Part shown: in pieces, positions 1 to 4,825 of the stretch | How positions within the stretch are numbered: position 1 is the stretch's first letter | Layout of the letters: every line of letters begins with the position of its first letter | From: Caryophanales bacterium UBA6879 | Lineage (GTDB): Bacteria; Bacillota_I; Bacilli_A; RFN20; CAG-288 | Assembly (NCBI GenBank): GCA_002449135.1 | Contig: DKCH01000003.1 | Span: 2,601-7,880, forward strand | DNA length: 5,280 nt | Direction of reading: 5' to 3' | Translations under genes and position numbers: made by a program | The notes under the pieces: generated by a model | What the model saw: only the letters and a program-made list of their open reading frames with translations | Databases searched by the model: none | Told to the model about the DNA's origin: nothing

Positions 1-2
1 TT

Positions 3-731
3 CATGATTATTACGACACTCAAGAAATTAAAGCACCAGATGGTAGAAAATGGAAAGTGATGTATGACGGTTCACTTCATTGCCAAAGAAAAGTAAATGG
101 TGAAATAGTTAATGTTACAGGGCTTTATTCTTGCGAGCTTGTTAGTCCAATCCTTACTTACGATAAAGATATCAATACACTTCAAGAGATAGTTAGACTT
201 CTTAGAAAAGCTGGTGGATTTACAAACGGGAGTTGTGGCATTCATGTTCATCTTGATGGAAAAGATCATGATGTAAGAACACTAAGAAACTTAATAAATA
301 TCATTGCTAGTAAAAATGACCTTCTTTATAAGGCTTTAGAAATCAAACCAGAAAGAATGAGATTTTGTAAGAAGATGGATGAACACTTAATTAATGAGAT
401 CAATAAGAAGCATCCTAAAAGCATCGATGAATTAGCTAACATTTGGTATGAAGGCTACTATGGAACTAGAAATACTCACTACCATGATTCTAGATACCAT
501 TACTTAAACTTGCATTCTTTCTTTACTGGAAACCATACCGTTGAGCTAAGAGGATTTAATTCAGAGTTTCATGCTGGAAAGGTTAGAAGCTATATAGTCT
601 TAGCACTTGCCTTAAATCATCAAGCTCTAACTCAAAGATGTGCATCTTCAAAAAAGCCTCAAATTGAAAATGAGAAGTTTGCTATGAGAACTTATCTTAA
701 TCGAAATTGGCTTGATAGGTTACGATTTTAA
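3..731 (+). CDS. Phage amidoligase family protein (5'-partial, C-terminus frameshifted)
   Basis: The frame is open from the left edge (first full codon at 3), so the true start is outside the window; the ATG at 57 lies inside the conserved W-K-V-x-x-D-G-S-L stretch and is unlikely to be the start. Family hallmarks of the glutamine-synthetase-like amidoligases (Amidoligase_2 type) are visible: DGSL near 66-77, C-E-L-V-S-P with its Glu at 135-137, S-C-G-x-H-V-H at 231-251, and V-E-L-R-G-F-N at 540-560. Such enzymes are predicted to form amide bonds using ATP; the phage substrate is not established. The next gene encodes a gamma-glutamylcyclotransferase-like protein, a recurrent partner. As read, the protein ends in WLDRLRF at a TAA at 729-731. 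The expected C-terminus continues in the +1 frame to 819, which points to one extra A at 704-706. Family assignment is confident; whether this copy is functional is not. Confidence 0.88.
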   Translation, partial: HDYYDTQEIKAPDGRKWKVMYDGSLHCQRKVNGEIVNVTGLYSCELVSPILTYDKDINTLQEIVRLLRKAGGFTNGSCGIHVHLDGKDHDVRTLRNLINIIASKNDLLYKALEIKPERMRFCKKMDEHLINEINKKHPKSIDELANIWYEGYYGTRNTHYHDSRYHYLNLHSFFTGNHTVELRGFNSEFHAGKVRSYIVLALALNHQALTQRCASSKKPQIENEKFAMRTYLNRNWLDRLRF

Positions 732-819
732 AAACTGCCGTGAACATTTAACTCAAGCATTAAGTGGTTGTTTTTCTTGGAGATTTAATAAACCTATAAC
801 ACAACAAGGAGCAAATTAA
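706..819 (+). pseudogene. Displaced C-terminal segment of the amidoligase (+1 frame)
   Basis: Reading from 706 in the +1 frame gives 37 codons beginning I-G-L-I-G-Y-D-F-K-N-C-R-E-H-L and running through L-S-G-C-F-S-W-R to a TAA at 817-819. This is the kind of tail phage amidoligases carry after the M-R-T-Y-L-N-R segment, which sits at 684-704 in the upstream frame. Removing one A from the AAA at 704-706 joins the two parts without gap or loss. The segment has no start codon or RBS of its own. Its stop lies 2 bases before the next gene's ATG at 822, matching the tight spacing of the operon. The remaining 88-base apparent gap (732-819) is therefore coding remnant, not an intergenic region. Confidence 0.82.
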
Positions 820-821
820 AA

Positions 822-1238
822 ATGAAAAAGTATTATTTAGCTTATGGCTCTAATTTAAACCTAGAGCAAATGAAATATCGCTGTCCCCATGCTAAAAAAG
901 TAGGAAGTTATCTTCTTAAAGACTATGAATTGGAGTTTAGATACTATTTGACAATCAAAAAGAAGAAAGGGGCGATAGTCCCTGTTGGGATATTTGAAAT
1001 CGATGAAGTAGATGAAAGACACCTTGATTCTTATGAGGGATTTCCAAAACATTATAGAAAAGAAACTTTCAATGTTGAACTTGATGGAAAACCTATTGAG
1101 GCAATCATTTATATCATGAATGAAAAGATAATAGGAATAACACCTCCATCAATTGACTATTTTAATGTTTGTTTAGAAGGGTATAAAGATTTCAAATTTG
1201 ATGATTCATATTTGTTTAAAGCTATGGAGGAATACTAA
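822..1238 (+). CDS. Gamma-glutamylcyclotransferase-like (AIG2/GGCT fold) protein
   Basis: This 138-residue protein has the length and pattern of small phage and bacterial GGCT/AIG2-like proteins. The nucleotide-binding-like loop motif A-Y-G-S-N is at residues 7-11. The motif L-D-x-Y-E-G-F-P-x-x-Y-R is at residues 68-79, with E72 in the place of the catalytic glutamate. The family opens gamma-glutamyl amide bonds, releasing 5-oxoproline. Next to an amidoligase it probably trims or recycles gamma-glutamyl products, but its real substrate is unknown. The start is well supported: AAGGAG at 806-811, ten bases ahead of the ATG. The upstream amidoligase tail ends at 819 and the next gene starts at 1241, so this is the middle of one transcript. 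No transmembrane segment or signal peptide is visible, so it should be cytoplasmic. The fold call is confident; the substrate is inferred. Confidence 0.88.
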   Translation: MKKYYLAYGSNLNLEQMKYRCPHAKKVGSYLLKDYELEFRYYLTIKKKKGAIVPVGIFEIDEVDERHLDSYEGFPKHYRKETFNVELDGKPIEAIIYIMNEKIIGITPPSIDYFNVCLEGYKDFKFDDSYLFKAMEEY

Positions 1239-1240
1239 AA

Positions 1241-1690
1241 ATGAATAATATCTTAATTCATAATATTACAAAGAAAGATTACTGCTCTATTTGTCATAAA
1301 CCATTAGGCAAGTATTCTAATAATGGAGCTCCTTTAGTCGATGGTAAAGTATGTAATCTTTGTAATAATACAGTGATTTTACCTTATCGCTACTTTTTAG
1401 CAACATATGCCTATAACAATAATGCTTTACTAATTAGAGATTCTAAAGCGACACTTATAAAGGCTAGTGATAACAAGTTTAAAAGAAGTGATGTTGAGCT
1501 TTATTTAGGTAAAGGAGTAGCCTTTGTTAAATCTTCGTTTAAAGGGCTTTGTGTGGCTTATGTTCCTAATGGCAAGCAAATAAACAAGGACTTAAATAAA
1601 TGCGTTTGTGAGGCACTTAAACCCTTAACAATGCGAAGTCTATTAGTGATTCCTATTAGATTACTAGAAGGAGTGAAGTTAAATGAATAA
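1241..1690 (+). CDS. Phage protein with N-terminal zinc-finger-like CxxC pair; C-terminal part DUF3846-like
   Basis: I do not recognise a named function. The 149-residue protein has C15-x-x-C18 and C38-x-x-C41, with an N-N-G-A-P-L-V-D-G stretch between them: a likely treble-clef or zinc-ribbon metal site. A following V-I-L-P-Y-R is a pattern common in small phage zinc-finger proteins. Residues about 60-145 follow the general outline of DUF3846-like domains (a lysine-rich strand, a G-x-G-V-A-F-V strand, then a late P-N-G-K and a closing hydrophobic L-L-V-I-P). I give that resemblance only moderate weight. GGAGG at 1226-1230 precedes the ATG by ten bases, and the gene starts two bases after the previous stop. 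Its last 8 bases overlap the small-terminase start, implying coupled translation. Position just before the terminase suggests a DNA-handling, regulatory or packaging-accessory role; this is inference only. Confidence 0.7.
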   Translation: MNNILIHNITKKDYCSICHKPLGKYSNNGAPLVDGKVCNLCNNTVILPYRYFLATYAYNNNALLIRDSKATLIKASDNKFKRSDVELYLGKGVAFVKSSFKGLCVAYVPNGKQINKDLNKCVCEALKPLTMRSLLVIPIRLLEGVKLNE

Positions 1691-2015
1691 TTTTACTTAT
1701 CAAGAATACGAGAGACTTAAAGGTCTCTTTTTAAATGGAAACGAAGATAAGCTTCCACTTGTTGATGAACTATTAAAAAAGGCTAGTTTTCTTGTTACTT
1801 CCTTAAATGATTATGAAAAAGATATCGTTAAAAATGGAGCTATTCAAAAATCAAATAAGGGAAATATAAGAACGAATCCGACAGTTAAACTTTACCTACA
1901 AACCTTAAGCGTATATCAACAAATCATTAAAACTTTAAACTCAATTCTTGATGTTGATGTTAGTGATGAAACAGATGAATTTGAAAAGTTTATTAGGAAG
2001 GTAAATGATGACTAA
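1683..2015 (+). CDS. Phage terminase small subunit, P27-family-like
   Basis: This 110-residue, charged, largely helical protein sits immediately before the large terminase and overlaps it. The tail segment (residues about 65-95) contains N-P-T-V-K-L-Y-L-Q followed by a helix ending in an L-D-V. That matches the N-P-x-x-x motif and closing helix of the P27-type small terminases of HK97-like phages. Small subunits recognise phage DNA and regulate the ATPase/nuclease of the large subunit during packaging. The start is supported by AAGGAG at 1668-1673, nine bases before the ATG, and by the 8-base overlap with the upstream gene. The sequence is divergent, so the family call leans on gene order as much as on motif; the small-subunit role is likely. 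Confidence 0.8.
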   Translation: MNNFTYQEYERLKGLFLNGNEDKLPLVDELLKKASFLVTSLNDYEKDIVKNGAIQKSNKGNIRTNPTVKLYLQTLSVYQQIIKTLNSILDVDVSDETDEFEKFIRKVNDD

Positions 2016-3666
2016 TTACTTTCTAGAATATTACAACAAAATCAAAAGTGGCGAGATTCTAGTTGGAAGAGAACTAAGAACTGTAATTGATAGACTTTAC
2101 TTAGATCTTTCTAACCCACGCTACTTTTTTGATTTAAAAGCTGGAAGTATTAGAATTGATTTTATTGAGACTTTTTGCAGACACACTAAATCGCCTTTTA
2201 CTAATAAACCTTTCTTACTTACTTTGTGGGAGAAGGCTTTTTTACAAGTTTCTTACGGATTTAAGATGTCTGATACTAAATTAAGACGATTTAATGAAGT
2301 CGTACTTTTAATCGCTAGAAAGAATGGAAAGACGACATTTATTGCTGGTATTGATTTAGCTGAGTTCTTCTTATCAAAAGGAGTTGATATTGTTTGTGCG
2401 TCTAATACCTCAAAACAAGCTAATATCCTTTTTGATGAAATAAACAATATGAGAGAAGCTAGTCCAACGCTTGAAAGAAGGACAAGTAAAAATATCTTCT
2501 CGATTAAGTTTGGAAAGAAGAATGATAAGAAAAGCTCCAATAATAAATCTAAGATTAAAAAAATGTCTGTTCAGTCAAAGAATAAAGATGGCTATAACAT
2601 CGAAGTTGGCTGTATTGATGAAGTTCATGAAATGACAGATTCTAAAGTTTATGATGCTATTAAACAAAGTCAGTCTACTAAGAAAGAACCTCTTATTTTT
2701 ATTATCACAACTGAAGGTGTAACTGTTGGAGGTTTCTTAGACCAAAAGCTCGATTATTGTCGGAAGCTCATTAAAGGTGAAATACAAGACGAAAGATTGC
2801 TTCCTTGGCTATACACTCAAGATAGTCAGGATGAAGTCTTTAATGATAAGTCAACTTGGGTTAAATCAAATCCTAGTCTAGGCGTAATTAAACAATACTC
2901 CTATCTTGAAGATTTGATGAATAAGGCGAGAAATGATTTATCAACGAGAGTCACAATGCTTTGTAAGGATTTTAATATCAAACAAACAGAAAGTGGTTCA
3001 TGGTTAACCTTTAAAGATATTAAAAATGAAGAGACATACAACCTCAATGATTTAAAAGGTTCTTATGCGATTGGTGGTGTTGATCTTTCTTCCACAACTG
3101 ACTTAACTTGTGCTGTTCTTTACATTGAAAAAGAAGGTAAGAAGTATTTAATCTCTCAATTCTTTATGCCATCAGAAGTCTTAAAAGAAAGGATGGAAGA
3201 AGATAATGTTCCTTATGATATCTGGGTACAAAAAGGATTTATTACTTTAATCGAAGGATCTCAAAATGATTTCACTTTAGTTACTTCTTGGTTTAGAAAG
3301 ATGATTGATGAATACGACATAAGACCACTTTATGTTGGCTATGATCCTTGGAACTCTCAATACTGGACTAAAGAAATGGAAGATAATGGCTTCAATATGG
3401 AGAAGATAAGACAAGGTGTTTATACGCTTAGTGAACCTATGAAACAAATAGAAGCCGACCTTAAAAACCATAAACTTAACTATAACAACAATCCGATTAT
3501 GAAGTGGTGTCTTGCTAATACCCAAGCTAAAGTAGATGTTAATGGTAATATTCAACCTTCAAAGTTAAATAGTCATCTAAAAAGAATTGATGGAACAGTA
3601 GCAACGATTATTGCTTATGCAACTTTGACTAGATACAAACTCAATTATGAGAGTATGACGAAATAG
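2005..3666 (+). CDS. terL: Phage terminase large subunit (ATPase plus nuclease)
   Basis: This is the packaging motor of a tailed phage: an N-terminal ATPase that pumps DNA into the prohead and a C-terminal RNase H-fold nuclease that cuts the concatemer. Numbering from the ATG at 2005, the Walker A variant R-K-N-G-K-T-T is at residues 105-111. Walker B is C-I-D-E with D205 and catalytic E206, and the coupling motif I-I-T-T-E-G is at 233-238. The nuclease carries three acidic candidates: D360 (G-G-V-D-L-S-S), D447 (G-Y-D-P-W-N-S) and D529 (R-I-D-G-T). At 553 residues it is full length for the Terminase_1/YmfN-type large subunits. AGGAAGG at 1995-2001 is only 3 bases from the ATG at 2005 but 6 from the ATG at 2008, so the protein may begin at the second Met. 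It overlaps the small subunit by 11 bases. The stop is TAG. No portal gene follows. Confidence 0.96.
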   Translation: MMTNYFLEYYNKIKSGEILVGRELRTVIDRLYLDLSNPRYFFDLKAGSIRIDFIETFCRHTKSPFTNKPFLLTLWEKAFLQVSYGFKMSDTKLRRFNEVVLLIARKNGKTTFIAGIDLAEFFLSKGVDIVCASNTSKQANILFDEINNMREASPTLERRTSKNIFSIKFGKKNDKKSSNNKSKIKKMSVQSKNKDGYNIEVGCIDEVHEMTDSKVYDAIKQSQSTKKEPLIFIITTEGVTVGGFLDQKLDYCRKLIKGEIQDERLLPWLYTQDSQDEVFNDKSTWVKSNPSLGVIKQYSYLEDLMNKARNDLSTRVTMLCKDFNIKQTESGSWLTFKDIKNEETYNLNDLKGSYAIGGVDLSSTTDLTCAVLYIEKEGKKYLISQFFMPSEVLKERMEEDNVPYDIWVQKGFITLIEGSQNDFTLVTSWFRKMIDEYDIRPLYVGYDPWNSQYWTKEMEDNGFNMEKIRQGVYTLSEPMKQIEADLKNHKLNYNNNPIMKWCLANTQAKVDVNGNIQPSKLNSHLKRIDGTVATIIAYATLTRYKLNYESMTK

Positions 3667-3689
3667 CAAGAAATTTTATTTTTTTCTTG
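3667..3689 (+). other. Short A/T inverted repeat after terL
   Basis: CAAGAAA (3667-3673) is perfectly complementary in inverted order to TTTCTTG (3683-3689), with a 9-base T-rich loop, directly after the terL stop. It could act as a weak processing or termination signal. The stem is AT-rich and not followed by a U-tract beyond its own loop, so I do not call it a terminator. Its right arm overlaps the TTGACA of the following promoter. Confidence 0.35.
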
Positions 3690-3716
3690 ACATTTGCGGG
3701 GGGGGTAAAATAAAAA
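3687..3716 (+). promoter_or_regulatory. Candidate promoter with a G8 tract in the spacer
   Basis: A perfect -35 hexamer TTGACA lies at 3687-3692. The spacer contains a run of eight G at 3698-3705. Two possible -10 boxes follow: TAAAAT at 3706-3711 (5 of 6 consensus bases, but only 13 bases from the -35) and TAAAAA at 3711-3716 (4 of 6, spacing 18). The site sits in the only real gap of the phage segment and would serve the two-gene cassette at 3743-4744 independently of the phage transcript. The spacing depends directly on G-tract length, which is the layout of slippage-controlled promoters. Hexamers are seen; promoter activity is inferred. Confidence 0.55.
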
Positions 3717-3730
3717 TGCAATGATTTAAA

Positions 3731-3737
3731 AAGGAGG
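3731..3737 (+). promoter_or_regulatory. Strong ribosome binding site of the repeat protein
   Basis: AAGGAGG ends five bases before the ATG at 3743. It is a nearly full anti-Shine-Dalgarno match and fixes the start of this small gene, supporting that it is really translated. Confidence 0.85.
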
Positions 3738-3742
3738 ATATT

Positions 3743-3952
3743 ATGGCCGGTAAAGTTTGGATTTCTAGCAGCAAATACGACGCTGACTATAAAGTATTTT
3801 TTGTTGATAGCAGATTTCAAGAAGAAAATGCAGATATTATTAAAGGTTGTAAATTAGTTACTAGTAAGTATAGTGCAGATGTGAAAGTTTGGATTTCTAA
3901 CAGCAAATATGATGCAGATATCTTAATAACTAGACAAAATTTCCCAAAATAA
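3743..3952 (+). CDS. Small four-repeat protein, DUF6150 / 7(1) septoil-knot-like
   Basis: This 69-residue protein is made of degenerate repeats with the pattern K-V-W/F-x-x-x-S-K/R-Y/F-x-A-D. The closing A-D pairs fall at residues 14-15, 30-31, 45-46 and 58-59. Repeats one and four are almost identical (K-V-W-I-S-S/N-S-K-Y-D-A-D). This alternation of short beta-prone units ending in Ala-Asp resembles DUF6150 (7(1) septoil knot) proteins, which have no established function. The protein here is short, with four units, and the family match is from memory of the repeat pattern. No signal peptide or membrane segment is seen. It has an excellent RBS (3731-3737) and its own candidate promoter, and its stop overlaps the RBS of the GIY-YIG gene, so the two are probably co-expressed. 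It is unlike ordinary phage head genes and is probably an accessory cargo gene. Confidence 0.72.
   Translation: MAGKVWISSSKYDADYKVFFVDSRFQEENADIIKGCKLVTSKYSADVKVWISNSKYDADILITRQNFPK
3752..3787 (+). repeat. Intragenic direct repeat, copy 1
   Basis: A 36-base unit encodes K-V-W-I-S-S-S-K-Y-D-A-D and matches the unit at 3884-3919 at 31 of 36 bases. Four of the five differences are silent third-position changes, and the fifth turns Ser into Asn. This points to internal duplication followed by selection on the protein sequence. Confidence 0.85.
3884..3919 (+). repeat. Intragenic direct repeat, copy 2
   Basis: This is the second copy of the 36-base unit found at 3752-3787. It starts 132 bases (44 codons) downstream, in the same reading frame, and encodes K-V-W-I-S-N-S-K-Y-D-A-D. 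Two more diverged protein repeats lie between the copies. Confidence 0.85.
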
Positions 3953-3967
3953 GGTGAAATTTTATAT

Positions 3968-4744
3968 ATGATTAGTGAATTTAGTAGTGAGGTAATCACA
4001 AAGCTTAAGCATTATGTTTATAGATTGGTGGATCCTCGTAATGGTCAAACGTTTTATGTCGGAGAAGGATGTGGCAATCGTGTTTTTGCTCACGCTAATG
4101 CTATTGACATGTCTTTCTATCAAAATAGTCAATATTTAACTGAGCAAGATAAACCAACCGAAGATAATGATGATCCAGCAAAAATAAAAAGAATTGTGGA
4201 TATTAAACGAAGAGGCTTAAATGTCATTCACATTATTCAAAGATGGGGAATGGATGCAAAAACAGCATTTGAGGTTGAATCAGCTTTCATTGATTATTTT
4301 GGTTTGGAACATTTAACAAACAAAATTAAAGGTCATGAAGATGATAGGGGAATGCGTTGGACTGATGAGCTAGAACAACAATTCACCGCAAAAACATTTG
4401 ATGATTATCCTGATTGCCCTAAATTCATCATAATTAAGATCAATGATTATAACATTAATAAAAATGGTGGCCCAGAAAATAATGGTATTTATAAAGCGGT
4501 TAGATGGTGTTGGAAAATAAGACCAAATAGAGCTAATAAGTATCCATATGTTCTTGCCGTGAGATATGGGATAGTTGTTGGAGTATATCAAATCAATGAA
4601 GATGGCTGGAAGCAAGTTGAAAATTCTAAACGTGCATATTTTGATGGAAAAGAAGCACCTGAAGAAATTAAGAACATCTTTTTAAATAAAAAAATACCTG
4701 AAAGATTTAGAAGAAGACAAAATCCAGCAAGTTATTGTGACTAA
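3968..4744 (+). CDS. GIY-YIG nuclease-fold protein, LEM-3/COG3680-like
   Basis: This 258-residue protein has an N-terminal GIY-YIG domain at residues about 14-122. It shows Y-V-Y at 16-18 and Y-V-G at 30-32 (the two halves of the GIY-YIG signature), then G-N-R with R38 and H42, and E104 in V-E-S-A-F-I-D-Y-F-G as the likely metal-binding catalytic Glu. L-T-N at 116-118 completes the motif set. All key positions look intact, so a DNA-cleaving enzyme is plausible. The V-D-P-x-N-G-x-x-F-Y-V-G-x-G form is typical of the LEM-3-like/COG3680 branch. The second half (about 150-258) is a separate domain with paired Trp, V-L-A-V-R-Y-G-I-V-V-G-V-Y, and a closing R-x-N-P-x-x-Y; I recognise the pattern but not a function. 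AAGGTGA at 3951-3957 serves the ATG. It could be a defence or counter-defence nuclease or a selfish cutter; the role is unknown. Confidence 0.86.
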   Translation: MISEFSSEVITKLKHYVYRLVDPRNGQTFYVGEGCGNRVFAHANAIDMSFYQNSQYLTEQDKPTEDNDDPAKIKRIVDIKRRGLNVIHIIQRWGMDAKTAFEVESAFIDYFGLEHLTNKIKGHEDDRGMRWTDELEQQFTAKTFDDYPDCPKFIIIKINDYNINKNGGPENNGIYKAVRWCWKIRPNRANKYPYVLAVRYGIVVGVYQINEDGWKQVENSKRAYFDGKEAPEEIKNIFLNKKIPERFRRRQNPASYCD

Positions 4745-4791
4745 TAAATAATGAAATGAACCCCATTTAGTTCACCAGTATCAGATTGACA

Positions 4792-4819
4792 CCTCTTAAG
4801 TTAAAATATACTTAGGAGG
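4792..4819 (+). promoter_or_regulatory. Hairpin sequestering the orfA ribosome binding site
   Basis: CCTCTTAAGT (4792-4801) can pair with ACTTAGGAGG (4810-4819): a 10-base-pair stem with a single T-G wobble and an 8-base A/T loop. The right arm is the Shine-Dalgarno sequence of orfA. A transcript entering from outside the element would fold this way and hide the RBS. That is a known strategy of insertion sequences to block transposase synthesis from read-through transcription. Confidence 0.6.
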
Positions 4820-4820
4820 T
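4814..4820 (+). promoter_or_regulatory. Ribosome binding site marking the original orfA start
   Basis: AGGAGGT lies five bases before the ATG at 4826. It shows that translation should begin there and not at the GTG at 4873, which has no comparable site. This matters because the 4826 frame closes at TGA 4874-4876 while the transposase frame is shifted. Confidence 0.8.
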
Positions 4821-4825
4821 TTTTT

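Noticed and set aside
72..269. Minus-strand open frames over the amidoligase, GGCT, terL, repeat-protein and GIY-YIG genes
   Set aside because: Each lies opposite a gene with recognised motifs, has no convincing RBS or family pattern, and is explained by AT-rich antisense sequence.
3667..3689. Rho-independent terminator after terL
   Set aside because: The stem is 7 bp and mostly A/T, the T run lies in the loop rather than after the stem, and the right arm overlaps the next -35 box.
3752..3919. Repeats as a CRISPR-like or att-type array
   Set aside because: There are only two 36-base copies, both in frame inside a coding gene, with silent differences; protein repeat duplication explains them.
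4757..4774. TGAAC...GTTCA palindrome as an operator site
   Set aside because: It sits at the presumed left end of the IS3 element, so it is better explained as part of the terminal repeat; the right end is not available to test this.
4786..4812. TTGACA (4786-4791) and TATACT (4807-4812) as the transposase promoter
   Set aside because: The hexamers are good, but the spacer is only 15 bases. A start about 7 bases after the -10 would fall at about 4819, leaving the AGGAGG out of the message. It remains possible as a weak or leaderless promoter, but I did not call it.
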